Origin: Planctomycetota bacterium | GTDB lineage: Bacteria; Planctomycetota; Planctomycetia; Pirellulales; PALSA-1355 | DNA: 64,000 bases | Direction: 5' to 3' | NCBI GenBank assembly: GCA_003389325.1 | Contig: QQVE01000006.1 | Location: forward strand, 1-64,000 | Part shown: positions 46,493 to 56,472 of the stretch, piece by piece | How positions within the stretch are numbered: the stretch's first letter is position 1 | Layout: each line of letters starts with the position of its first letter | Notes under the pieces: generated by a model | Told to the model about the DNA's origin: nothing | The model's database searches: none | The model's input: the letters and a program-made list of their open reading frames with translations, nothing else | Program-made: the position numbers and the translations under genes

Positions 46493-46771
46493 TTAGGCGA
46501 TCTCGTCCAGCAGTCGTTCGACGGCCAGGTCGAGCTTGTCTTCGGTCTCGTACGTGCCTTCCAAAATGGCGGCACGCAGCGATTCGACGCGGTCGGCCCG
46601 GATGTCGGGCACTTCGGCCATTTGGCTGGCGATGCGGCCGGCTTCCGAGATGTCGAGACGGTCGCCGACGCCTTGCGTTTCGGGCTTGGCAGCCTGCTCG
46701 AGCGAGCGCGTGGCGTGCGGACCTTGGACGTGTTGAGCGCCGTGAACTTGCGAAGGGCCGTAAATCTGCAT
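46493..46771 (-). CDS. FlgM-like anti-sigma-28 factor
   Basis: A 92-residue protein with an unstructured N-terminus and a C-terminal helical part matching FlgM: DRLDISEAGRIASQM, then DIRADRVESLRAAILEGTYE and a final helix DLAVERLLDEI. FlgM binds and holds the flagellar sigma factor FliA until the hook is finished. GGGGAG lies seven bases before ATG 46771. No flagellar genes are near, so it is an isolated copy. Confidence 0.82.
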   Translation of the reverse strand: MQIYGPSQVHGAQHVQGPHATRSLEQAAKPETQGVGDRLDISEAGRIASQMAEVPDIRADRVESLRAAILEGTYETEDKLDLAVERLLDEIA

Positions 46772-47448
46772 GTCAATCTCCCCTGGCAACGATACTGCGC
46801 CGGAAGGCGGTCGGCAAAGACCGGGTCCGGTACAAGACGTATTTGCCAAAACGAACTTGGATTACTGGGAAATGGCCGGTTCAATGGCAACGCTCAGTTT
46901 CGTGCAGTTCCGATTCACTTGTTCGTCGGCAGACCCAGGCTCGAAAGAGCCGCGATTGGTTGAATGGGTCGGACGAACCTCCTGGAATCGGCACGCTGCT
47001 GTCACGATCCTTGCGTTGCTCTACGCTTACCGGCGCCGCAATCCATGTCGGGAGTCGACCTCGCGAGCGCGGAAGTGAGCACCCTGGTTATCGGCGCGCC
47101 GGGGGGGCGTCATTGAACGAAAGTTGGGCCCTCCATGTTGCGGCCGTGCCAGCAGGGGCGCAACCGCGGGGTTTTTGCGTGGCGTTTTGGCGACGTGCGT
47201 TTCACGCGCGCCCCGTTTGGGGCGGGGGATTATAGAAATGCCCCCAAGCGGCCGCAAGATCGAAACGCCGCACAACCGCCCTCGCAAATTCGACCCGTAC
47301 AAGCGATGCCAGCACGTAGTAACCGCCCCGGCCGGTCGTGCTTGCGCAACCCCCCGATTTCTTCCGAAACTCAAGTGCCGTGCAGGGGTTTCATCTCTAA
47401 GACGCCCCCCGGCGTCGGCGACAGGCAAACTTTCCAGGAGTAGCAACC
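46772..47448. other. Long stretch with no supported gene
   Basis: Reading frames here are short or unlike known proteins. A strong GC hairpin, CGCCCC-gttt-GGGGCG (47209-47224), and GGGGG...CCCCC around a TATAGA sequence (about 47224-47245) are the only structures noted. The region may carry regulatory elements for the FlgM-like gene and the EF-hand gene on either side. Confidence 0.4.
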
Positions 47449-48519
47449 GTGACGCGATTGAGCTTACTTGTGGCCATGCTGGCGGTGATCATGCTGGCAG
47501 GGGCGGCGGCACCTTGGGCAGCCCGGGCGGACGATGCAGACTCGAGTGCTCCGGGGCCTGCCGAGTTGTTCGAGCAACTCGACGTCGACGGCGACGGGCT
47601 GCTGGGCGACGACGAGATTCCCGAGGACAAGAAGTCGCTGTTCTCGCGCTTGCTGCGGCGCGGCGACGCCAACGACGACGACAAGCTGACCGTCGACGAA
47701 TTCGCCCAGGGACTTTCCGGCGGCTCGGCGGGTGCAGAAGAAGACAAGCCCGAGCGTCCTGCCCGCGGTCAGCGGGGGCGCGGTGATCGCGACGGCAGTA
47801 ATCGCGGCCGCGGCGGCGAGTTCTTCAAGCGGCTCGACCGCGACGGCGACGGCAAGGTGACGCTCGAAGAAGTGCCCCAGCCGGGACGCGAACGTTTCCA
47901 GAAGTTGCTCGAGCGGGCCGACCAGGACGACGACGGAGCGCTCACGCTACGCGAGTTCGCCCGCGGTGCAGCGCAGGCCGGCCGCCCAGGAGCCCCCGCA
48001 AAGCGTACGCCCGGGCAGCCGGGGAGCGACCGGCGTCCCGATTCGGCGCAGTTCTTCGATCGGGCCGATCGCAACGGCGACGGCAAGCTCACCGCCGACG
48101 AAGTGCCCGAAGAACGTCGCGAGCGGATCGAGCGCCTGATCGAGCGGGCCGACAAGGACGGCGACAGCGCCCTGTCGAAGGGGGAGTTTGCCGCCGCGAT
48201 GAGCGTCGTGCGGGCTCGCCAGGCGGGTCAGCCGCCGCGCAAGCGCCCCGACGCTTCGCCGGGCGACGCGAAGAAGCCGGGCCAGAAGCGTGATCAGAAA
48301 GGAGCGAAGAAGACGGCCCGGGCCGGCGGCCCCAAGCGTCAGCCGATGGGTGAGCGGATGGGACTGTTCGCGGCGCTCGATGCCGACGGCGACGGGAGCC
48401 TGAGCAGCGAGGAGATCTCCGCGGCGCCCGAAGTGCTCAAAAAGCTCGATCGCGACGACGACGGCACGCTCTCGCCGCGCGAAGCGCTGGGCCGCGCCCG
48501 GGCGAAAAACAAAAACTGA
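47449..48519 (+). CDS. Secreted protein with eight EF-hand loops
   Basis: A 356-residue protein, starting at GTG 47449 with AGGAG eight bases upstream. A signal peptide (cleaved near ARADD) is followed by eight Ca-binding loops such as DVDGDGLLGDDE, DANDDDKLTVDE, DRDGDGKVTLEE, DRNGDGKLTADE and DADGDGSLSSEE. They are separated by Arg/Gly/Lys-rich linkers. Probably an extracellular or periplasmic calcium-binding or structural protein. A good terminator follows at 48584. Confidence 0.85.
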   Translation: MTRLSLLVAMLAVIMLAGAAAPWAARADDADSSAPGPAELFEQLDVDGDGLLGDDEIPEDKKSLFSRLLRRGDANDDDKLTVDEFAQGLSGGSAGAEEDKPERPARGQRGRGDRDGSNRGRGGEFFKRLDRDGDGKVTLEEVPQPGRERFQKLLERADQDDDGALTLREFARGAAQAGRPGAPAKRTPGQPGSDRRPDSAQFFDRADRNGDGKLTADEVPEERRERIERLIERADKDGDSALSKGEFAAAMSVVRARQAGQPPRKRPDASPGDAKKPGQKRDQKGAKKTARAGGPKRQPMGERMGLFAALDADGDGSLSSEEISAAPEVLKKLDRDDDGTLSPREALGRARAKNKN

Positions 48520-48583
48520 ACAATTCGCCGTACGCTGACGAACCGATGTTGCCGTAGACGGGCACGAGCAGCGTCAGGTTCCG

Positions 48584-48619
48584 AACAGGCATCGGGCTGC
48601 ACGCGGCTCGATGCCTGTT
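48584..48619 (+). terminator. Rho-independent-like terminator after the EF-hand gene
   Basis: AACAGGCATCG (48584-48594) pairs perfectly with CGATGCCTGTT (48609-48619) across a 14-base loop and is followed by TCGTTTTC. Located 65 bp after the stop codon. The rest of 48620-48930 holds only a candidate promoter region for the next small gene. Confidence 0.7.
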
Positions 48620-48930
48620 TCGTTTTCTAAGGGGGACGCAGGGCGAGATGAGGCGATTTGGCAGCAAGATCGTGCCGCGGCGACGCGTTTTGGCAGAGTG
48701 ACGTCCCAAGTGTCCTGCGGAATTCCTGGCCCGCGGCGAGCGCGATCGGCCGTTTTTGCCGGCCCCGTTCGTTGCGACCGCGCGAACCCGAACCCAAAGT
48801 GCCGCTGTCCCGTATAAAGGGAAGGGAAAGCCGAGTTCTCGGACCACGTTTTGCAAAGATTGCTCGGCCATCGGGGAATAGAGGAATGAAGGCGAGCGAC
48901 TCGTCCCACCGCAACCGAGGAGAAGGCACG

Positions 48931-49128
48931 ATGGTCCACGACTTTCCGCCAGGCGCCAGAGCACGTGATGACGAAGCCAGCCGAGCGGCCCAGGCGGTGC
49001 GTTCGTACGCCGCGTTCGAACGCTGGATGGACACGCAGCTCGAGGAGTTGGTTAGCCGCTGGATTCACACCGCCGCCCCCAACGCCAGCCGCCCCACCCA
49101 CTCCTGGCGGAACATGCGCCGCGATTGA
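48931..49128 (+). CDS. Small hypothetical protein (65 aa)
   Basis: 65 residues, ATG 48931 with AGGAGAAGG just upstream. The sequence is helical and polar (SRAAQAVRSYAAFERWMDTQ, then LEELVSRWIHTAAPN), with no signal peptide and no domain recognised. Longer frames through 48658 lack a ribosome binding site. The strong ribosome binding site makes it plausible as a real gene. Confidence 0.55.
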   Translation: MVHDFPPGARARDDEASRAAQAVRSYAAFERWMDTQLEELVSRWIHTAAPNASRPTHSWRNMRRD

Positions 49129-49172
49129 TCGACGCGGCCGTCCCCTTCTTGCATCGGGTACAGCCGCCAAGA

Positions 49173-49197
49173 GTAGCAGGCTCACTCCGTGAGCCGT
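49173..49197 (+). repeat. Family-2 REP-like palindrome
   Basis: GTAG, CA, GGCTCAC-tcc-GTGAGCC. It forms an inverted pair with 49302-49325 and encloses 104 bp that includes AGCGAGCGCTCGCT, a perfect 14-bp palindrome (about 49242-49255), and several GTGCCGT repeats. Confidence 0.9.
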
Positions 49198-49301
49198 CGC
49201 AGAAGTGCCGTGGTGTCGTGGTGCCGTAGTGCCGTGGGCCTAAGCGAGCGCTCGCTACGGTTGATGCTAACGACGGTGGGATATCCAGCGAGGTGCTGCT
49301 A

Positions 49302-49325
49302 CGGCTCACGGAGTGAGCCTGCTAC
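49302..49325 (-). repeat. Family-2 REP-like palindrome (inverted copy)
   Basis: Reverse strand: GTAG, CA, GGCTCAC-tcc-GTGAGCC. It ends 7 bp before the stop of the double hydrolase gene. Confidence 0.9.
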
Positions 49326-49332
49326 TTTACTC

Positions 49333-51549
49333 TTACGGCCGGGCGAGCCATTTCGCGGCTTCGGCGATGCGGCCTTCGGCGGGGCCGTTGTGGGCGTGCA
49401 GCATGCCGCCGGCGCCGCTGGCCGTGTAGGCGGCGCTGACCAGGCCCGGCGTCATCGGACTCTCATCGGCGAGCCATAGTTCGCCGGGCGCTGCCAGCGC
49501 CAGCAAGCCCGGCACGTCGCAGTACTTGACGGCGCCAGGAATGAAGTTCACGTCACCGATCGACGTGAGCTTGCCGAAACGGAACCCGCCGGTGTCGATC
49601 GCCGCCCGCGAGACCGCCTCCCGGGCTTGAGCTCGCGCGGCCGCCGCCCACGCACCGGCCGCGCCCGTGGCCAGCAGATCGACGCGCGGCTTTTCGTCGC
49701 GATAGTTCTGGAAGTACGACACCAGCGTGAGCACGTCGCCGGTGCGGTTGGCAAACAGCGTGGGGTTGTAGCCCCAGGTGTAGCCGGCGAATTGACGCGG
49801 GTTGTCGACGCGGCGGGTCTGCTCTAGTGGTTTGCCGTCGGCCAAAAACTCGCCCTGGAACAGCAGGTCGGCCCCCACCACCGCGCTGCCAGCGGCCAGA
49901 AGCTGCGCCACGCCGGGCGCGAGATTGCCGTCGCCGCCCCATAGCGCGGCCTTGCCTTGCTCGTCGACCCAGATCACCACGCGCTTATTCCATTCGGCGG
50001 TCGGATGCAGGATGACGATCGGCAGTTCTTCGCCGCGGCCCTTGTCACGCAGCAGCCCGAAAGTCACCTGGCCGGCGGGCTCGGTGGCTTCGCCCTTCTG
50101 CTCGAACTCGAGCGTTTCGGCCGGCGGGAGATCGCGGCCCAGGAGCACGTCCCAGCCGCCGCCCACCACTTGGCGAAACCGCTCGAGCGATGCCGCGTCG
50201 CTGGGGGTGAGCGCCGCGATCTGCTGCTTGGAGACGTCGGTCAGGTGCTTCACCAGCGAACGCTCGTAGTCGGGCCCGTCGGGCGGTCGCGGATGGTTCT
50301 CGTCCCAAACGGTCATCTCCGGCACGGATAGCAGCGCGAAGTCTTCCTCGATCACCGGCTCGGGCAGGCCCAGCCCCAGGTGCTTGTTCATGAACTGATA
50401 CATCACTTCGCGGCTGACGAAGTTGTAGTTGTGGCCGAACTGCGGCAGCACCTTGCCCATCACCGCATCCGGCACGCCGAGCATGGCGTAGTGTGCTTTC
50501 AGTTGCGGCAGGCCCTTTTCGGCCAGTTCCTTGGTCCAGTCGTCGGCGCCGGTCATGCCCAAGGGGCGCGGAGCCGTGAGGGCCGCGAACTCGACGTTGC
50601 CCGTGCCGACCCGCAGGTGGCAGCAGTTCTCGCAGGTGCAGCCGCCCTGCATGGCGGTCGAGACCATCACGGCGGGAAACACGGCCGCGGGGCGCTCGTC
50701 GATCGCCGCGAGAATGAACGTCTGCGTGCCGCCGCCGCTGGCGCCGGTCACGGCGATGCGCGCCGGATCCACCTCGGGCAGCTCGCTCAGCCAGTCGAGC
50801 GCGCGCAGCGAGTTGTAGGTTTGCAGGCCCATCACGTTTTGCAGCCGCAGCTCGGCCTGGGTGCTGAAGAAGCCCCAGTTCTCGGGCGTGTCAAACTCGG
50901 GACGCTGCTCGGAAAAGCCGTGTGCCAGCGACGAGGGGATCTGCACGCTGTCGGCATAGCCCAGCATGTCGTAATGAAACACGACGCACCCCATCCGCGC
51001 CAGTTGCATGCAGCGGGCCTGCAACGGCGAGCGGCCGGAGTTTTCGAACCGCTCGGCCCCGGCCACGATTTGCTCGCGGGCCTTTTCCACCCCGGCGTCG
51101 TGAAAGCGCCCGTTGGCAAAGTGTCCGTGCGGCGAGAGCACGGCCGGCAGCTTGCCCTCTCTGCCCTTGGGACGGTACAGGTTGCCGGTGACGAAGTGGC
51201 CCGGGTAGCTCTCCAGGTACACGCGCTGGACGGTGTAGGTGTCGCGGTCCACCTTGCCGTGCACCACGGCGTTGGGCGGCGTGCGCTCGGGCATGGGCCA
51301 GAGGCCGTTGGCCACCAGAATGCGGCGCCGCACGTCGGCTGCGCGCGCGGACCAGGCTTCGGGAGTTTCCGACGGCGTGAACGGGAAGTAGCCGTTGAGA
51401 TCCTTAAGCGGGCCGAGGCGCGCATCCGCAGGCAGCTCGCCCTCGGGAAGGACATCGACCGGCCCGGCCGCGGCCACCGACAACAGCAGCAGCCCGGCAG
51501 CGATCGAAAGCGCCGCGTGACGCGCATGCGAAATGAGAAGCAGCGACAT
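49333..51549 (-). CDS. Exported two-part alpha/beta-hydrolase (acetyl xylan esterase-like)
   Basis: A 738-residue protein with a signal peptide (ends near SVAAAGPVD). The first half is an alpha/beta hydrolase with the nucleophile Ser in TGASGGGTQT and an ordered HGHF segment, as in acetyl xylan esterase and dienelactone-type families. A likely His is in QFGHNYNF. The second half (about 430-738) keeps the fold pattern (PIVILHPTAEW, SVVGADLLFQGEF) but I see no GxSxG, so it may be inactive. ATG 51549 is chosen because the longer frame begins with TTG (51573). Confidence 0.82.
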   Translation of the reverse strand: MSLLLISHARHAALSIAAGLLLLSVAAAGPVDVLPEGELPADARLGPLKDLNGYFPFTPSETPEAWSARAADVRRRILVANGLWPMPERTPPNAVVHGKVDRDTYTVQRVYLESYPGHFVTGNLYRPKGREGKLPAVLSPHGHFANGRFHDAGVEKAREQIVAGAERFENSGRSPLQARCMQLARMGCVVFHYDMLGYADSVQIPSSLAHGFSEQRPEFDTPENWGFFSTQAELRLQNVMGLQTYNSLRALDWLSELPEVDPARIAVTGASGGGTQTFILAAIDERPAAVFPAVMVSTAMQGGCTCENCCHLRVGTGNVEFAALTAPRPLGMTGADDWTKELAEKGLPQLKAHYAMLGVPDAVMGKVLPQFGHNYNFVSREVMYQFMNKHLGLGLPEPVIEEDFALLSVPEMTVWDENHPRPPDGPDYERSLVKHLTDVSKQQIAALTPSDAASLERFRQVVGGGWDVLLGRDLPPAETLEFEQKGEATEPAGQVTFGLLRDKGRGEELPIVILHPTAEWNKRVVIWVDEQGKAALWGGDGNLAPGVAQLLAAGSAVVGADLLFQGEFLADGKPLEQTRRVDNPRQFAGYTWGYNPTLFANRTGDVLTLVSYFQNYRDEKPRVDLLATGAAGAWAAAARAQAREAVSRAAIDTGGFRFGKLTSIGDVNFIPGAVKYCDVPGLLALAAPGELWLADESPMTPGLVSAAYTASGAGGMLHAHNGPAEGRIAEAAKWLARP

Positions 51550-51695
51550 GGGGAGAGCAACTCGCGAAAACAAGTTGGTTTTGGTAGGTTTCGGGCCGAT
51601 GTATAGCTAAGTACCTGTCTAGAATATGCGCAAACTAGGATGATTACCAGTCGCCCGAGAGCCGGTCGACCTGCTGACCACGTGGGGAGCACGCC

Positions 51696-52343
51696 ATGGA
51701 GAGGGCCCCGACCGTGAACGAAACCGATTGGGTCACGCTCGCGTCGACCGACACCCAACGCTCGCAACTGCTGCTGAACCTGCTAAAAGAGCACGGTATC
51801 GACGCCCAAATCGCCGGCGGAAATTCCGCGCTGGGCGATCTGCCCATGCGATCGGTGCTGATCCCCGCCGAGCAGTCCGAGGCCGCCCGAGCCGTGCTGA
51901 CCGGCGTGGCCGAGTCGATGCGCGAGGGCAGTTCGTCGCCCGAGCTGGCGGAGTTGGAGAGCCTGGTGGGGGAGGACGACCCCTGGCCGGTGTGCATCCA
52001 CTGCGGCCGGGCGCGAACGACTCGGTGCCCGGTGTGCTCGACTTCGGGCGAACATTTCGAGCAGGCGTTCATGCCGCATGTGCCGATCGAGGGAGCCAGC
52101 GCGCCGGAGCGAGCGCTGGTGATCTGCCCTACCTGCGACGAGGCGTTTGCGCCGGAGTATCTTTCGCGGTGCGAGTGGTGCGGGCATCAGTTCAGCGACG
52201 GCATCGCGCCGCCGCCGGAGGATTTCGCGCCGCCCGTGCCGTCGGCGTTCGCGGAGATCGGGTTGCGGGCGGTGGCGATGGCCGCGGTGCTGGTGGCGCT
52301 GATGGGCGCGCTGGCGGGGTGGTTTTATTTCGTGCTGCGGTAG
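51696..52343 (+). CDS. DUF2007-like, zinc-ribbon membrane protein
   Basis: A 215-residue protein. Residues 10-70 resemble the DUF2007 signal-transducing fold (short alpha/beta, LLKEHGIDAQIAGG and AARAVL). Next come CxxC pairs in CIHCGRARTTRCPVC, CPTC and CEWCGHQF, typical of two zinc ribbons. The C-terminal 30 residues are a hydrophobic helix. A cytoplasmic zinc-binding domain tethered to the membrane is the simplest reading. Function unknown. Confidence 0.75.
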   Translation: MERAPTVNETDWVTLASTDTQRSQLLLNLLKEHGIDAQIAGGNSALGDLPMRSVLIPAEQSEAARAVLTGVAESMREGSSSPELAELESLVGEDDPWPVCIHCGRARTTRCPVCSTSGEHFEQAFMPHVPIEGASAPERALVICPTCDEAFAPEYLSRCEWCGHQFSDGIAPPPEDFAPPVPSAFAEIGLRAVAMAAVLVALMGALAGWFYFVLR

Positions 52344-52415
52344 GGAGCGCGCGGCGGCGAATGTGGGTCAGGGGAGGATGAACCGGGCGCAGGTGGAAGC
52401 GACGACTTGCGGCGC

Positions 52416-52455
52416 GACGCGCCGTCGCCGGTGGCTCCGGGCTAAGCGGGGACGG
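52416..52455 (+). repeat. Family-3 palindromic repeat
   Basis: GACGCGCCGTCGCCGGTGGC then TCCGGGCTAAGCGGGGACGG. The best-preserved family-3 copy, between the convergent zinc-ribbon gene and thiC. Confidence 0.85.
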
Positions 52456-52466
52456 TGGACGAAGGG

Positions 52467-53941
<1,475 letters not shown>

Positions 53942-54017
53942 CGACCCGCGACGTCGGATGTTCCGCTGAGATAACGCTTTCTGATGCTGTGCGTGCGTCC
54001 CCGTGCGCGAGCCCGCC

Positions 54018-55079
54018 TCAGGTGATCTTCATTGCCTTGACCGGCGCCGCCTCGTATAGCTCGGTGGCGTAGTCGGCCAGCAGCTCGCGATCGGCCGGCG
54101 TGAACGTCGTGTCGCCGCGCACCGTGGCCAGGTTCTGCTCCACGTCGCTGGGGAGCGAGACGCCCACGTTGAGCATCGAGACCCGCGGGTCTTGCAGCAC
54201 CCAGCGGATGGCCGCCCCGGGCAGCTTCTTGCGGCGGGCCTCGTCGTAGTCGGCCACCATGTTCTTCGAGTTGTGGCTCAACATGTTAGCGCCCATGATC
54301 TTCATGGCCACGATGGCCATGCCGCGCTCGTGGGCCGCGTTCATGCACAGATTGCGGTGCTCGACGTTGGTGTTGGAGAGCATCGTGTCCATGCCGCGGC
54401 GCATATAGCCGTAGGCCAAAAGCACCTGGTCGAAGCCGTCGGTCTCGATCATCTTGTGCACGGTCTCGAAGGCTACGTGCGTGGTGAGCCCGATGAACCG
54501 CAGCAGCTTCTCGTCGCGCAGCTTGACCAGCTCGGCGTGGATCTTCATCGCGCCGTCGGAGCCCACGGCCTCGATGGCCGGGCTGTGGACCTGCACGCAA
54601 TCGACGTAGTCCATGCCCAACTCGTCGAGCGATTTCTCGACGGTCTCGCGGGTGCGCTTGGGATCGGCCACGTGGCACTTGGTGGCGATGTAGCAGTTTT
54701 CGCGCACGTCCTTGAGCGCCGTGCCGACGATGCGCTCGCTCTCGCCGTAGACCCGCGCGGTGTCGAAGTAACGGATGCCGCCGTCGTAGCCCTTGCGAAC
54801 CATGGCCACGCGCTCGTCGAACGAGAGCAGCGGCACGCCGTAAGCCGCGTTGAAGATCCGCACGAAGGCCGATCCGCCCATGCCGAGCACCGGCAGCTTG
54901 TGCCCCGTCTTGCCGAAGGGACGTAGCGGAACGCCCGCGGGGCCAACGTCGATGCTCTTGGTCGCCGGCGCCGTGGCCTCGGCCAGTGGGCTGCCCAACA
55001 GCGTGCTGCCGGCGGCGGCCAGCGCTCCGGTCTTCAAGAAGCGGCGGCGATCCGACTTGTGCGTGCCATTGTGCGCCAT
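54018..55079 (-). CDS. Aldo/keto reductase, Tat-exported
   Basis: A 353-residue AKR. The twin-arginine leader KSDRRRFLKTGALAAAG starts the protein and GGAGG lies before ATG 55079. The catalytic tetrad is Asp in YFDTARVY, Tyr in the same segment, Lys in IATKCHV, and His in VQVHSP. Substrate unknown. A longer frame to 55541 crosses a region with no homology. It stands in divergent orientation to the TIGR03067 gene. Confidence 0.9.
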   Translation of the reverse strand: MAHNGTHKSDRRRFLKTGALAAAGSTLLGSPLAEATAPATKSIDVGPAGVPLRPFGKTGHKLPVLGMGGSAFVRIFNAAYGVPLLSFDERVAMVRKGYDGGIRYFDTARVYGESERIVGTALKDVRENCYIATKCHVADPKRTRETVEKSLDELGMDYVDCVQVHSPAIEAVGSDGAMKIHAELVKLRDEKLLRFIGLTTHVAFETVHKMIETDGFDQVLLAYGYMRRGMDTMLSNTNVEHRNLCMNAAHERGMAIVAMKIMGANMLSHNSKNMVADYDEARRKKLPGAAIRWVLQDPRVSMLNVGVSLPSDVEQNLATVRGDTTFTPADRELLADYATELYEAAPVKAMKIT

Positions 55080-55365
55080 GGCGTATCCTCCGAGCGATGA
55101 GATGGTGGGAGGCTGGTGCGATAGCACGCTCGCTGGTCGTGCGCTTGCAACGCTCACGGCCACCAGAGGCGCAATCGCTCCGAGACGCCGTCGATTGTAG
55201 GGCGCGCCTTGGCAAAACACAAAAACTTTGAGGCGGGGGGCTCTGCGCGCCCCGGGGCCGCTGCCGTGCAGGCTCGTGTGGCACGCGGATTGCCCGCGAG
55301 TTATACTCGCAAGTACGCGGGTCGATTGGGCACGGTCATTGCCGTTCCTTGTGGGAGAGACTGCA

Positions 55366-55779
55366 ATGAAACTCGCACTTCTGGCTGCCTTGGTCGCGCC
55401 GGCCGTCTCGGCCGCCCCGGCAAGCACCGATGACTCCGAGCTCAAGAAGCTGGCAGGCAAGTGGACCGTCGAATCGTTCGATTTCGGCGGCGCCCCGGTC
55501 GAGTCGATGCAGGACGCCGTGCGCGAGTTCAAGGACAACACCTACACGCTCATTCCCAGCTCGGGCGCCAAGTACGACGGCACGGTAAAGCTCGACGCCA
55601 CGACCGAGCCCAAGCAGATCGACCTGGTCCTGCCCGACCGCGTGCTCAAGGGCATCTATCTTCTGGAAGGCGACCAGCTCAAGCTGGCCTACACCCTCGA
55701 GGGCGACGCCCGCCCCACCGCCTTCGAAAGCAAGCCCGACTCCGGCGTCGTGCTGGTCGTGCACAAGCGCGCGAAGTGA
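55366..55779 (+). CDS. TIGR03067 domain protein, secreted
   Basis: A 137-residue planctomycete-type protein with a signal peptide (MKLALLAALVAPAVSA), then the TIGR03067 pattern ELKKLAGKWTVESFDFGG and a beta-rich remainder ending VVLVVHKR. GGGAG lies just upstream of ATG 55366. The family function is unknown. The family-1 repeat begins 2 bp after the stop. Confidence 0.85.
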   Translation: MKLALLAALVAPAVSAAPASTDDSELKKLAGKWTVESFDFGGAPVESMQDAVREFKDNTYTLIPSSGAKYDGTVKLDATTEPKQIDLVLPDRVLKGIYLLEGDQLKLAYTLEGDARPTAFESKPDSGVVLVVHKRAK

Positions 55780-55780
55780 T

Positions 55781-55807
55781 ACTAGCCCGAAGCGCAAGCG
55801 AGGGTCG
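55781..55807 (+). repeat. Family-1 repeat, left flank of the RAYT gene
   Basis: ACTAGCCCGAAGCGCAAGCG then AGGGTCG. It lies 60 bp upstream of the transposase start and is identical to 43661-43687. The inner part can fold as CCC/GGG closing GC/GC with a GCAA loop. Confidence 0.9.
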
Positions 55808-55866
55808 CAAGATCGCGGTCGTTGATTCGCATTGCTTTGGAGCGGTTCGCCGAGCGAGCGACCCTC

Positions 55867-56329
55867 ATGAACGAACGTGACGGCGTCATACTCCCGGAAC
55901 CGCTGGCGTACTTTCTCACCTGGACGACCTATGGCACGTGGCTTCCCGGCGACGATCGAGGATGGGTCAAGTACCGCCACGGCCATCAACTTCCCGATGC
56001 GGTCCGCAACGAGAGCGCCAGGGCCCGAATGACGGAGGACGCTTGCCGTCTCTCGCCAGCCGAGCGGCAAGGAAACGATCGCTGAGCATTGCGAGATTCG
56101 CGGATGGACGCTCCATGCGATCAACTGCCGCGTCAATCATATGCACGTGGTGGTGACGGCGTCACAGCGTCCGGAGGAAGTTCGTCGACAGCTCAAGGCG
56201 TGGACGGCGCGCAAGCTGAATGAGGTGCGCAGACGAGACAATTGGTGGAGCGAGCGCGGGAGTCGACGGTATCTTAACGACGAGAGCAGCCTTGAGGCTG
56301 CGATACGGTATGTGCGTGACGCGCAGTAG
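55867..56329 (+). pseudogene. Frameshifted REP-associated tyrosine transposase (RAYT)
   Basis: The first frame (from 55867) reads MNERDGVILPEPLAYFLTWT, then TYGTWLPGDDRGW, the N-terminal pattern of IS200-like Y1 transposases. It ends at a stop near 56085. The next frame continues from about 56070 as KETIAEHCEIRGWTLHAINC, then VNHMHVVVTA with the HUH motif, LKAWTARKLNEV, WWSERGSRRYLND and AAIRYVRDAQ with the catalytic-type Tyr, up to the stop at 56329. The two frames meet at 56060-56075, so a single small indel has broken an otherwise complete gene. It is bracketed by family-1 repeats on both sides, as expected of a RAYT with its cognate REPs. Confidence 0.85.
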
Positions 56330-56373
56330 GACGTGTCTGCGATGGGGCCGGGGGCGTGGTTCAGGCCCTTGCT

Positions 56374-56396
56374 ACCCTCGCTTGCGCTTCGGGCTA
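56374..56396 (-). repeat. Family-1 repeat, right flank of the RAYT gene
   Basis: ACCCTCGCTTGCGCTTCGGG then CTA, reverse orientation, 45 bp after the transposase stop. It faces the left copy, so the transposase lies inside an inverted pair. Confidence 0.9.
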
Positions 56397-56416
56397 ATAT
56401 GGCGAGAATTCCGTAC

Positions 56417-56443
56417 ACTAGCCCGAAGCGCGAGCGAGGGTCG
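56417..56443 (+). repeat. Family-1 repeat, second right-side copy
   Basis: ACTAGCCCGAAGCGCGAGCG then AGGGTCG, 20 bp after the inverted copy, making a head-to-head pair at the right end of the RAYT region. Confidence 0.9.
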
Positions 56444-56472
56444 TAGGATCGCATGGGAAACGTCGCGGACGG

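Noticed and set aside
46770..47078. Possible 102-codon gene on the plus strand
   Set aside because: No ribosome binding site, it overlaps the FlgM-like start, and the composition is unlike nearby proteins.
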